This document shows positions 22,899 through 33,426 of a stretch of 64,000 bases of DNA, piece after piece. The notes beneath the pieces were generated by a model. That model did no database searches, was not told the DNA's origin, and saw only the letters and a program-made list of their open reading frames with translations. The stretch is taken from assembly GCF_963455315.2 (NCBI RefSeq), contig NC_083319.1, forward strand, positions 86,651,936 to 86,715,935, written 5' to 3'. Both the position numbers and the translations under genes were made by a program. The number at the start of each line of letters is the position of its first letter. Position 1 is the first letter of the stretch. This DNA comes from Globicephala melas (lineage: Eukaryota > Chordata > Mammalia > Artiodactyla > Delphinidae).

Positions 22899-24733
22899 GT
22901 GTGAGAGAGAGGAGGATAAAATAGGGAAGACAGATATTTTAATCCATTCAATACCTATTGATTTGCCTCATTAGTTTTTCTATCTGTAGAAAGTTGAAGA
23001 TAATTTGTAAAAAAAAACAGCCTTTTTTTTTTCACCAAATAATTCCAAATGGTGCTAACTCCTATTCCGATAGCTTGTTACATTATGACAAGATTATAAG
23101 CAGGAATTAGATACACTTCTCAGTGAGTTTGAAATGAAGCTAATACCCCAAATTCAGAATGGGCCCATTGGTGTCTACCTCGATTCAACATTTTAATATA
23201 AAAAGATCTTGGACTCAAAGGTGTTTTATAGCCTTGTGGAAGGAAGCTGGGTGACAACTGGAACACACACAAACTCACAATTGAAAGCCCTTATTTTACA
23301 ACATGGGTTCACAATGCACCTGAGGCAATAATTCATCCTGAGGTACCACCCAGAAATAATAGGTGACAGTGACAAAAGGTAATACCAAAAAGCATTGTCT
23401 TTCTTTGTGGAGGCAATTTAATTGCATGTTGAACTACTAGAGCCAAAAAAAAAAAAAAAAAATCGAACACACAGAATGCTGAAAAAGGATTATTGTAGTT
23501 CAAGACCTCAGTTATCTAATTATTAAATACTTAGAGCCACCCACGGTGGGTCTTTATGATTTACCTCTGGTTCTTTTATATTTTTCCTCCCTAGGGAGGA
23601 AGGAAGAACAGAAAGGGAGGAAGATGGTCTTCTCTCCCATGTCTAGGAAAATAGAGGTCTCTAGGTGTCTTCCATAGACATCAATCCATATGGTTCTTCT
23701 TAAGTGATGGAAATTGAGATCTGAAAACTCATTGCTCACCCACCAAGTAGGGGTAATTTTTAACATGAACTTAAATACCTAGAGACATACTATATGTCAC
23801 CCCCCAAGGTACAGTCTCTGGAAGTCCTGTGGTCCCAGTGTTGGCACCGGGTCTAAATCGGTTTGGATCAGTCTGGCCCACCTCAGGGCTCCCCTCAGGC
23901 CACACTCAGCCCTCTCAGCATTGGGCTAGCCGCCCACCTCTTTAATGGTTGGCAGGCACCAGAATGCCCGATTCCGTGGGTGCAAGGGTCAACACATAGC
24001 GCTCCTACCCGTGGCCCCTTCCTGAACTCAGGAAAGCCCCTTTGGCTCTTCTTCCCACCAACTGCGGCCAGGAGGAGGATGTTTGCGCTCCGGGTTTTGA
24101 TAAGGTGCTTCTCTCCTAGCCCTAGGCGTCCCACTCATTCAGCGTCCCGGCCCGGGTGCCGAGAGCACCGGGTGTGGGTGCGAGAGCATGTGCCCAGCCC
24201 CTCGGGCAGACCTCCCCGAGCTCCCGGGAGACGAGAGAACTCGGCCGGGTGCGCGCGCGCTCTCGGCCCGCACCCTCCCCCCGGCGCTGTCACTCTCCGC
24301 ACCAGCCCTCCATCCCCAGCTCTGCCTCCGCTGGCAGTCAGTAGCCACCACCAGGCTGATGAGCGGAAGCCAAGGTGGCGACCCTTTCAAGCGTGAAAAT
24401 GGGATCCCAGGCGACCCCCTCCGTGAGAATTCCCCTCGGAGCCGTTCCCCGGCCGGGCCCCGCAGCCAGCCCCCTCCCCGCCCCGCTGGGCCGGCCTCGG
24501 GGGGCGGGGGCCCGGAGCGTGCGAGAGAGCGAGCGAGCTGGGAGACGCGGGCCAGCGCCCCCGCGCCCCGCCGGCGCAGCCCACCCAGCCCCGCGGCCCC
24601 GGCGCGCCGCCCGCCCGGCCCGCCCGGCCCTCCGGCCGCCGCGCGGGGCGCCTCGGCCCCGCAATCCCGCGTCCCCGGGGCGCACGCCGCGCGAGGGCGA
24701 GGTGGCGGCGGCGGCCAAGACGGCTGCACTCAC

Positions 24734-25078
24734 CATAGCCGGCCGTCAAGCCCTGCCCGGAGCGCGGGTGCCGATGGCGCGGACGCTGCGCTTGGATTTC
24801 ACATCAATTCCTTTTTCCCCCGTGTCCCCCTTTCCTGGTCCTCCGCTCCTCCGTCTTCTCCCCGTCTTCCCTGGTCTCCCCCTAGCCTTGTCGCCGCGGA
24901 TCTCTTTGTCTTCCCTGTCGTCGTCTTTTTCTTCGTCTTCGTCTTCTCCTCCTCCTCCTCCGTCTTTACAAAAGGAACGGAAAGTGTAAAAACCCCGGCG
25001 CGCTGGGCCGCCGGAGGCTTTCGGCGGAGTGCAGCGCGGACTCACAATTACAAGCCTGTTTCTATTAAGCAGTTCCAT
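24734..25078 (-). other. PTCH1: Extended first exon (1a' type) ending ATG|GTGAGT
   Basis: Without splicing at 24,887, the MELL frame runs 110 codons to a TGA (24,748-24,746). Nine bases later comes an ATG (24,736-24,734) directly abutting a consensus donor GTGAGT. Spliced to exon 2 in phase 0, this would again give an M-GKATGRK protein, with the MELL frame acting as an upstream ORF. This matches the published idea of paired 1a and 1a' first exons sharing a 5' part but using different donors. The 5' limit is set at the MELL ATG only for convenience; the exon must begin further right. Confidence 0.6.
24887..25078 (-). CDS. PTCH1: PTCH1 alternative first exon (1a type), MELLNRNRLV N-terminus
   Basis: The minus-strand frame starts MELLNRNRLVIVSPRCTPPK, which I recognise as the N-terminus of an alternative PTCH1 isoform (human L', 1,446 residues, implying about 66 residues from this exon). 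The encoded segment continues through a Gly run into a very acidic stretch (EDEDEEKDDDREDKE, about residues 45-59) ending RGDK at residue 64, unlike the basic exon 1B N-terminus. The end given, 24,887, is inferred: it keeps phase 0 and a human-like length, but the bases after it are GCTAGG, not GT. If this donor is not used, the ORF continues to a stop at 24,746. Start confidence is high, end confidence low. Confidence 0.72.
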
Positions 25079-25089
25079 GGCCCTCGGCG

Positions 25090-25098
25090 TGGGTGGTC
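25090..25098 (-). promoter_or_regulatory. Exact GLI binding site just upstream of the MELL start
   Basis: TGGGTGGTC (plus strand) ends the exact GLI consensus 12 bases upstream of the MELL ATG on the minus strand. It may be in the 5' UTR or core promoter. With the 17,664 site it places a GLI site at two PTCH1 promoters. Confidence 0.7.
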
Positions 25099-25126
25099 TG
25101 CCGCGCCATAGGCAGGACCTGTCAGG

Positions 25127-25136
25127 GTCACGTGAC
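25127..25136. promoter_or_regulatory. Palindromic E-box GTCACGTGAC
   Basis: A perfect 10-bp palindrome matching the extended E-box bound by USF and MiT/TFE bHLH-zip factors (the CLEAR motif). It lies about 50 bp upstream of the MELL ATG and 28 bp from the GLI site, so it probably belongs to the upstream promoter. Confidence 0.6.
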
Positions 25137-25399
25137 AGATCCGAAAACTTTACCCCTTTACAATAAACTCAAGGAAAGCAAAGTAAACTCAAGGAACGTG
25201 CTATCAGCACAGCCCTCCTGGGTAAACAGGCGCTCCCCTCCCCTCCTTCCTGGGAGGCGCCCCGCCGAGCGAGCTCCTGCGAGCCACGGCCGCCCCTCCC
25301 CGCCCCCCGCGGCCCTGTCTGCGGGGGGCCGCCGGGCGGGGGGTCTCCGCTCGCCACCTCGCCTTCCCCATCTAGTGCTCCCCCACCCTACACACGTTA

Positions 25400-27930
25400 T
25401 TTGCTGACATTTAGTCACTTGCCCGAACCCCCGGGTGGGGGGTGCTGGGGGAGCAGGGAAGCTCATTTCAGCATCCCCAGCACTTCGGGAAGTGTGGGGT
25501 GCCCAGAGCGCTGCAGAGGAACACCACCTTCCTGTCCGCAGTTCTCAAAGCCCTTTCCTGCTCGCATTCCCACGGAAGCCCCGAGAAGCTGGGAGCATTC
25601 TGGTTGACAGGCCCACAGGCTGACAGGGAGGCAGAGAGCCAGGGGAGCCGGGCAGATAACAAGAGACTCCCGGGGAGGGGTGGGGGGAAATGTTCAATGT
25701 ACTAAGATGTATGTGGATTCGTGCAGCTTCTGTCGGAGGTCCCTGGGAAGCTGATTCTTCTGAAGAGACTTTGGTGGAGTCCCTTGGAAACCAAGATTGG
25801 TAGCTGGCTGAAGAATCACTAATTGATATTTGCTCTTTTCCCTTACAATTGCTGTGGTTTTTGGGGTATGCCACCCAAACACTCCCACCCACGCTGCCTT
25901 CCCAAATGAGGCCAGCTTGGGTGATTGGGCTAGACGGAAGTGCTGTGGCTCTCAGGCTCTTACCCTAAATGGAAAGTCCTATTCAGGAGAGACCTTGCTA
26001 CAATGTTTACCATTTTATCTACTCAAACTTGCAGGGTAGACTGTTTCACACACAAGACAACTAAAAGGTGCTATTTTAAATGGACTCCGTTTTGAATAAC
26101 GATGAATTACAGATACACGGGGAAGGGGTAAGATAATTTACTGAAACTACCGAGAGTTACCTAGCAGATCTTCAAGAAAAGCCAGACTTTCCTCACCTCA
26201 TTCTGGGCTGACAGTGTGATTACATGTGTGTGTGTACCCGTGGTTATTAAAACAAAATAAAACAAAACAAAACCTGAGTCACAATTCATCTCCTTATCCC
26301 AAAGACGACATACCGTTCTTTAACAGTGTCATTTGAGTTTACAGGGTGTTTGTGTTTGAAACACATTAAGTAATTAAACGTTGGAATGCTGGGCAGCCCT
26401 ATGAATTAGGCTGGTCCAGAAAGCCGTTTCATACCAATTGACTTTAGTATAAAATGGTCTCAAATGGATATTAGTTGAGCATGGATCCTAAGAGTAATAA
26501 TAATTGGAAAACCAGACTCACCAATATTTCCCTCTGAAACACTACATTTTGGTGTCATATCAAAGGACTCTGTTCATATCCTGTTATAAACTTGGGTGGG
26601 GCAAGGAAGAGGAAGGTATAAGTACATCTCCAAATAGAGTGGCCTAGAATATGACAGAGAAAGAGGGATAAGAAAAAAGAAGAAACAGCTTAGCAAAGGA
26701 CATTTAAATGGCCCATAATATAAAGTTGTTTGGTAAGCTAGTTTTGTGGGGAAATTCCAGCAGAATTTGTAGAGTTTGCTTTTCCCAATTAAAAAGAAGA
26801 CCCTCATGCAAGCCCACTTGGCTATGTGCTCCCTGAGTGTGGCCAAGGTTTGGTGGGGTCTCAGGCATATGCAGTTTTTTTTTTTGGGGGGGGGCTTATT
26901 TAGGAAGTCAAAATTACAAACAAAATCAACTACAGGGTCGTGGAAGGGGGACTGTGCGATACGGGGCCCTGAAGCTGCATGAGCTTCCTGTCAAATTGCC
27001 CCCTTTATAGTACAGAACAGGAAGGTTACAGAGCTGCCCAGATTTTGTGGTCTCCATTAGTTAAGACTGAAAGTATTAATGTCATATTTCAGTCAAATGC
27101 TTTATAATTGGGAGCAAAGACGAGCTTGGTTTGGGTGTGAATTACTGGAGTTGGACAGTGGTGGTTTAGTGAATCAGGGAGATAAAACCTTTGGTGTAGG
27201 AACCTAAAAGCTCAGGAAGGACGGGAACACACTTGAAGAGCTCTCGCTCAATAGCAGCTTGTCCTTCCTTTCCTTCCTCTGAAATCAGGCTTTGAAAATT
27301 ATCTCAGTGCCATGTCCTCTCTTCCCTCTGTTCCTAGATGTTAGAAACGTTAAATCATCAATTCTGAGACATGTGTTCTCCAGGGCCCAGAACCCCATAC
27401 GTTGTTACCTTCTGGCATTTCTCTGAGACTCTCTGCCAGGGTGGGTGGGCTCTTTCTCATCAAACAGCTGTGTCCACCATTCTAAAGTTGCCTGTGCTTC
27501 CCCTTCCTGCAAAGCCAGCTCCAGTGTGGCCCAGTCATAATCCTCTTGGCGCGGAGGTGTCAATGACTGTCAAGGCTTCCAGGCAGCAGAGCTCAGTTGT
27601 AGTCTGCCCAATCTGATGAGCCAATTTGCGTCAAGATGTTTGTTAGTGGCTTAAGGGGCTACTAGACAATACTTTTGCAAGTTAACTTGGACTTTTACAG
27701 CCATGCCCAGAGGGATAATTCCCAAGTTGGAGATTTCAGGGCATTAAGGCAGGACCCAATGGAGACATGTGGGGCATCTGAGGAAGGGACAATGGAGGGA
27801 CCTTTCGAAACAGGTGTGAAAACAGACCACATGGGCATGATCAACTCTGTTGATGAACAAGATCATCCCTGACTCTGTTTGTTTCTGAATATCTGCTGCT
27901 ACTTGAGATACAGCTGTTACCCTTGTCTCA
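25400..27930. other. Upstream flank of PTCH1, unique sequence
   Basis: No gene or clear repeat family was recognised over about 2.5 kb. There are small homopolymer tracts (for example T/G run at 26,876-26,894 and an AAAAC-rich tract at 26,252-26,272). The ORFs are short and unlike any protein I know. Confidence 0.55.
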
Positions 27931-27958
27931 CACACACGCACACACACACACACACACA
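27930..27958. repeat. (CA)n microsatellite
   Basis: Short CA run with one CG interruption. Confidence 0.9.
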
Positions 27959-27959
27959 A

Positions 27960-28998
27960 AGGCACATGCATGCATGTACATGTTTCATTCTATGCTCCCC
28001 TCTTCCCTGTCCAGTAAAAGTGGGTGCCTAGGCACTTCTACTCATCCCCTCCCTAAGAGCAGCCTCCAGCAGCTGGAGGGCTTCAAATGAATAACTGAGG
28101 GTTCAGAAGAAACATTTGTTCACATTTGAGAAACTCTCCATCTCAGGATGAATGCCACTCTCATACTCAGTCAGTCACCCTAGGTGTGGCCATTCTTTAA
28201 TACTGGATCAAACAGATGAAGCTTTCATAAAAAGCAATTTTGCCCAATGTAGGGATTTCCATTCTAAAATGACTACCCTCCCCCATTCCTGTCAGGAAGA
28301 TACCCCAAGCCAAACCAACTTGTAGAATTGGGGCTTTGAGGACAGAAGGGTAAGAAGTATTTGAAGGTGGTTGGTTGGAATTAGGAGACTGAATGAACAA
28401 CTGAATTACAGTGCTACCTGCAACACTGAAACAGAAAAAGAACTGTGTAAACAACAGCAAGAAGTAAAACAGGATTGAAGAACAGAAAAACCTGCACAGA
28501 CAGCTTGGAAACAAAGGAGGTGGAGTGAGATGTGGAATGTAATAAACCAAAGTCTTTAAGGGACAAAATTACCAAGTAGGGAGGCACATGGAGGAGTTAT
28601 AGTATTCAAAGATAGGACAATAATCTCAGGAGAGGAAGAAGCAGGGAGAAAGATACCTGTGAAACCCCCTACCTCAAAAAATGAAACTGATCCAAGTTGC
28701 TTACTCTTGTAACAGATGTCCACATAGGACTCCCTCTGATGAGAGGATTCCCTTTATGGAGACCTGCAGGGGCAGCCTTGCAAATGAAGAATGTGGTATG
28801 AAATGAAATGCCAAAGGAGATTTTTAAACTGTGGGAGGCAGGTGTGCCCAGGCTGGCTGGTGATGATGGTGATGGTGATAGTAGCAGATCAGGGCCAGGA
28901 GAAATAGCTTATTGCAATCAAGCAGGTCAGAAAAATAATCAAAAGGTTCAAATTATATCTAAGAGGACTGAAAAAGATATTAAATGTGGTAAATATAA
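27960..28998. other. Intergenic unique sequence
   Basis: About 1 kb with no recognised gene or repeat, ending at the target site of the L1 insertion. Confidence 0.55.
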
Positions 28999-29015
28999 AA
29001 AATAGCCTCTGTCTG

Positions 29016-30082
29016 GAAAAAGAACAAAGCTGGAGATATAATCCTTCCAGACTTCAGACCATACTATAAAGCTACAATGATCAAAACAGCATGGTATTGG
29101 CACAAAAACAGATATATAGATCAACGTAACAGAATAGAAAGACCGGATATAAACCCACGGACCTATGTCAATTAATCTATAACAAAAGACACAAGAATAC
29201 ACAAGGGAGAAAAGAGTCTCTTCAACAAGTGGTGCTGGGAAAGCTGAACAGCTACTTGCAAATCAATGAAATTAGATTGACTGCCTCACATCATATACAA
29301 AAATAAACTCAAAATGGTTTAAAGACCTAAATATAAGACATGACATCATAAAACTCCAAAAGAGAACATAGGCAGACATTCTTTGATATAAATCATAGCA
29401 GTATCAGTCTTCCAAGGCAAAGGAAATAAAAGTAAACATAAACAAATGGAAACTAATCAAACTTAAAAGCTTTTTGCACAGGAAAGTAAACTATCAACAA
29501 AATGAAAAGACAACCTACAGAATGGGAGAAAATATTTACAAACAATGCAACCAACAGGGGTTGATATCCAAAATACACAAATAGCTCATACAACTCAATA
29601 TTGAAAAAACAAACAGCTCAATCAAAAAATGGGCAGAAGCCCTAAATAGATATTTTTCCAAAGACAACATACAGATGGCCAACAGGCACATGAAAAGATT
29701 CTCAACATCGCTAATTATTAGAGAAATGCAAATCAAAACTACAATGAAGTATCACCTCACACCACTCAGAATAGCCATATCAAAAAGTCTACAAATAAAT
29801 GCTGGAGAGGGTATGGAGAAAAGAGAACCCTCCTACACTGTTGGTGGGAATGTAAATTTTTGCAGCCACTATGGAGCACAGTATGGAGGTTCCTTAAAAA
29901 ACTAAAAATAGAGCTACCACATGATCCAGCAATCCCACTCCTGGGCATATATCTGGAAAAGACAAAAACTCTAATCAAAAAGATACATGCACCCCAATGT
30001 TCATAGCAGGACTATTTACAATAACCAAGACATGGAAACCACCCAAGTGCCCATCAACAGACGATTGGCTTAAGAAGATGTG

Positions 30083-30137
<55 letters not shown>

Positions 30138-30816
30138 CACATATATATAATTATATATGTATAATGTGTATATGTATATATATGTGTATATGTATATATA
30201 GATATATTAAAAAAACAGCCATTTTAAAAAATGAAATATTGCCATTTGCAGCAACATGGTTGGACCTAGAGAATATTATAATTAGTCAAGTAAGTCAGAC
30301 AGAAAGATAAATACCATATGATATCACTTATCTCTAGAATCTAAAAAAAAAATACAAATGAATTCTATATACAAAACAGAAACAGACTCACAGACATAGA
30401 AAACAAATTTATGGTTGCCAAAGGGGAAAGGGTGGGAGAAATTAGGAGTATGGGATTAACAGATACAAACTACTTTACACAAAATAGATAAGCATCAAGG
30501 ATTTACTATATAGCACAGGGAATTATGTTCAATATCTTGTAGTAACCTACAATGGAACATAATCTGAAAAAAAAAAAAAAAACTGAATCACTATGCTGTA
30601 CACCTGAAACAAACACATTATCATAAATCAACTATACTTCCATTTAAAAAAATGGCAATGCTTACAATTCCAATTTTGCATGTAGTGGTAATGGCACTAT
30701 CGCCACAGGGATACAAAACAGAGCTATGTCGTTGGAAAATATATGTATTCATATATACTTGTATAATTTATATTTTTATTTAAATATGAAAATATTAAAG
30801 TTGGCTGTCTCTGAAT
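29016..30816 (+). mobile_element. 5'-truncated LINE-1 with apparent 3' transduction
   Basis: From 29,016 the sequence is the L1 ORF2 C-terminal region and 3' UTR in plus sense (for example ATGGTATTGGCACAAAAACA). It is broken by stops and carries an internal (CA)n/(TA)n tract (30,090-30,200). L1 sequence appears to end near 30,645 after CTTCCATTTAAAAAAATGG. A 17-bp exact duplication, AAAATAGCCTCTGTCTG, flanks the whole block at 28,999-29,015 and 30,817-30,833. The last about 170 bp before the second copy do not look like L1, so they are best read as co-mobilised 3' flank. Confidence 0.85.
30089..30202. repeat. (CA)n followed by TA-rich microsatellite
   Basis: About 18 CA units, then ATAT-rich sequence, inside the truncated L1. 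Confidence 0.93.
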
Positions 30817-30833
30817 AAAATAGCCTCTGTCTG

Positions 30834-31399
30834 ACAAAAAGTGCTGTTTTACACAATTAAAGTTGTTGCTTCTCAGAATTCATCACGTGTCTTAAGACTG
30901 GTGGGAAAATGTGCAGAACCAAACTTTATTTATTTGAGCTACATGATTCAAAATTTGGAACAGTGAGCCAAATTTCATTTCCACTCTGTGAGTGAAAGAG
31001 GCTGTGTGAAGGCGAGGCTCCGTGCGGGTGAGATTGTGGGGGAAGGTTTGAGGTGTGAGGGGAAGGCTGAAGCCTCCCTGAGCCTGTCATGACGTTGCGT
31101 TCTGAGGCCGCTCAGCTGCAGGTGGGCCTGCTGATGGCTCTGCGGACCCCTCATGTATATAGACAGCAGCACTCCTTGGGCTTGTGAAACGTACCCTCTG
31201 AGGAACAAGGGCCTGGAGAGGATGTGTGTTTCTGTTTCCTTGAAACCCCCATGGGGAAGGCAATGGGCAGTGGCGCCTTCTCCGGCAACTCTGACCAGTT
31301 GTGGATGGAGGCCTGCTCTGTGGGGAGCTGGGGGGGCGGGAGCCTGGGTCTGCCTGTCCTGTTGCCCGACTCTAGGCTTGGTGCCTTCCCCTCCACACC
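30834..31399. other. Intergenic unique sequence
   Basis: No recognised gene; a somewhat GC-richer patch lies at 31,000-31,390. ORFs on both strands look random. Confidence 0.5.
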
Positions 31400-31776
31400 T
31401 GTATTAGTTTGCCAGGGTTACCATAACAATGTTCTACAAACAGCGTGGCTTAAACAACAGAAATTAACTTTCTAACAGTCCTGGAGGCTAGAAGTCCAAG
31501 ATCAAGGTGTTCTCAGGGTTGGTTTCTACTGGTGCCTCTCTCCTTAGCTTGCAGATGGCCACCTTCCAGGTCTTCACAGGGTCTTCACTCTGTGTGTCTG
31601 TGTCCAGATTTCCTCTTCTTGTAAGGACACTGGTCTTATTGGGTTGGAACCCATCATATGACCTCATTTGAACTTAGTTACCTCTTTAAAGACCTTACCT
31701 CGAAATATGGTTATATTCTTGAGATACTGGGGCTTCAACATATGAATTTGGGGGGGATACATTTCAGCCCATAACA
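31400..31776 (+). repeat. MaLR-type (MLT1-like) solo LTR
   Basis: Starts TGTATTAGTTTGCCAGGG and ends TTCAGCCCATAACAG, with the usual internal CTGGAGGCTAGAAGTCCAAG and TAAGGACACTGGTCTTATTG. It is an old endogenous-retrovirus-like LTR with no internal coding region. The exact subfamily is not resolved. Confidence 0.7.
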
Positions 31777-32095
31777 GCACCCAAATGTTGACAGGAGCTG
31801 GCTTGCATCTGAAGGGCGAGTTCCTCTCTCTGCCTGTGATATTCAGAGGGAAGAGTCAAGATGGACTGGAGCCAGATCCTTCTTGGCTTCTAGTGCTGAG
31901 AGGACCTGGCCTGCCACCTCCCAAGAACCTGTCCACACCTTTGCAAAACTGATGCTGGGTGACACATTTCCTAGGAATGCTGGTGAGCTGAGAAAATAGC
32001 TTTAGGCAACCAGCAGAACTTTTTCCCCACCACAAAGGATGAACACTGTTGGGCTAATTATAAATCTTTTTCATTTATTGCAGCAAGTTCCTTCA

Positions 32096-32235
32096 GGCTG
32101 TGGTTTCCAAGGCAGGCTGCTCCTCAAAATCACCTGGGGAGTTTAAAAACAAAAACAAAAACAAAGAAACAAAGATAGATTCTTTTCTTCCATTTCAGAG
32201 CTATAGAATCAGAATCCCAGCCTTGGAGCAAGACA
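32096..32235 (+). repeat. MER5-like hAT fragment
   Basis: Diverged match: TCAAAATCACCTGGGGAGTT, then AATCAGAATCCCAG after an A-rich insertion. Confidence 0.5.
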
Positions 32236-32599
32236 TTTTTCAAAAGAATCCCCCTAGAGCAAGTATAGTAAAATGCTAATGGTAGGATCTAGGTGCAGGC
32301 TTTCACTGTAAAATCCTCCCAAACTTACTGTATGTTTGAAGTTTTTTCATAATGAAATGCCAATGATAAAATAAAAGGATACCCAGGTGATTCCGTTGTG
32401 CAACTAGATTGGAAGACCAAAGGGACACATGGTTAATTTACAAATATATTCTTATCATCCTTCTCTATAATTGTACTTGTCACATTGCATTATTGCTGTT
32501 CATTCGCCAAATAAAAGATCTGTGAGCTTCCACTAACTTGCATAATCCTCTGTTAGGTGCTAGGAATTGGGGAATGAAAAAGAAGTCTTCCTTAAAAAC

Positions 32600-33180
32600 A
32601 TCATGACATTTCATTTTATACCCATCAGATTGGCAACGTTTAAAAGTCTGACCATAGCAAGTGTGAGCAGACTGAAACAGTGGGAAATTTGGGGCACTGC
32701 TGGTTGGAGTGTAGATTGGGTTCATCGCTTTCGGAAAATAATTTGGCATTATCTAGAAAGGGTGAATCCCATTCCTAGATATATCTCTAAGAGAAACACG
32801 AGGTCCAGGATGTGCATTCAAGAATATTCACATCAGCATTGTTTGTGAAGGCATAACACTAGACATGACCAAAGTGTCAATCAAAGTAGAAAACATAAAC
32901 TGTGGAGAATACACACAATGAAATTCTACCAAGAGGTGAAAATAAATGAGCGATAGCTACTTTGTAACAATATGAATGAACATTATCTTGGGTGAAATAC
33001 CTAGGTCAGAAGGAAGCTCCATGAGAATGCATATATAAAGCCCATTTTTTTTAAAGTTCAAAATCAATACTTGTGAATAACCCATACCTTGTGAATAACC
33101 AATTCAAGGACTGTTACCTCTAGGGGTACAGGAGGTGAAGGGATTGGGGAGTTCAAAAACAATTCATTTTTTTGTTCTTT
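32600..33180 (+). repeat. Old L1 3' fragment
   Basis: Resembles the ORF2 C-terminus and 3' part of an old mammalian L1 (ATCAGATTGGCAACGTTTAA, GAATATTCACATCAGCATTG, then AATGAAATTCTACC). It is heavily diverged with no usable frame. Confidence 0.65.
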
Positions 33181-33241
33181 AAAATGTACATACAGGTGAT
33201 AAATATACTTTTGAAGGTATGATCTATTTCATAGGAGAAAC

Positions 33242-33418
33242 TTTTTTTTTTTTTTTTTGCAGTACGTGGGCCTCTCACTGTTGTGGCCTCTCCCATTGCA
33301 GAGCACAGGCTCAGTGAGCCCGCTCCGCGGCATGTGGGATCTTCCCTGACCGGGGCACGAACCCGTGTCCCCTGCATCGGCAGGCAGACTCTCAACCACT
33401 GCGCCACCAGGGAAGCCC
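33242..33418 (-). mobile_element. CHR-type SINE
   Basis: tRNA-derived cetartiodactyl SINE, inverted (poly-T at left, promoter end GCCACCAGGGAAGCCC at right). The target duplication is GGAGAAAC, at about 33,234-33,241 and 33,419-33,426. It has an internal deletion relative to the other copies after CACAGGCTC. Confidence 0.93.
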
Positions 33419-33426
33419 GGAGAAAC

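Larger units (their letters stand above)
19700..24100. other. Region between middle and upstream CpG islands
   Basis: About 4.4 kb of mostly unique DNA, intronic for transcripts from the upstream promoter. It holds an exact GLI site (20,813) beside a conserved-looking stretch, a (GT)n microsatellite (22,860-22,890) and a poly-A run near 23,444-23,462. I saw no coding exon and no young SINE or L1. Confidence 0.6.
1..25140 (-). other. PTCH1: PTCH1 gene, 5' portion (alternative first exons, exon 2, part of intron 2)
   Basis: PTCH1 encodes Patched-1, a 12-pass membrane protein with a sterol-sensing domain. It binds Hedgehog ligands and represses Smoothened, mainly at the primary cilium. The call rests on exon 1B and exon 2 protein sequence matching vertebrate PTCH1 almost residue for residue, with correct splice sites and phases. 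Only the extreme N-terminus, first membrane segment and start of the first extracellular loop are encoded here. Exon 3 was looked for left of exon 2 and not seen, so positions 1-14,582 are intron 2, which is also long in human PTCH1. The right boundary is approximate, because no transcription start can be fixed from sequence. Confidence 0.96.
24120..25400. other. Upstream CpG island
   Basis: This is very GC- and CpG-rich, most densely at 24,440-24,720 and 25,250-25,350. It contains the MELL first exon, its extended form and probably their promoter. Long GC-driven ORFs on both strands other than the MELL frame look spurious. Confidence 0.85.

Noticed and set aside
24800..24806. In-phase GAT|GTGAAA donor at codon 92 of the MELL frame
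   Set aside because: Poor match at -1 and +5, and it would give a first exon much longer than the human isoform implies.
25040..25052. Strong-looking in-phase donor ATT|GTGAGT after codon 11 of the MELL frame
   Set aside because: Using it would give an 11-residue exon, whereas the known isoform N-terminus reads straight through this point (LVIVSPRCT). Kept only as a possible minor donor.
24188..25111. 307-codon plus-strand ORF and other long frames in the upstream CpG island
   Set aside because: Antisense to the MELL exon; composition-driven and without domain similarity.
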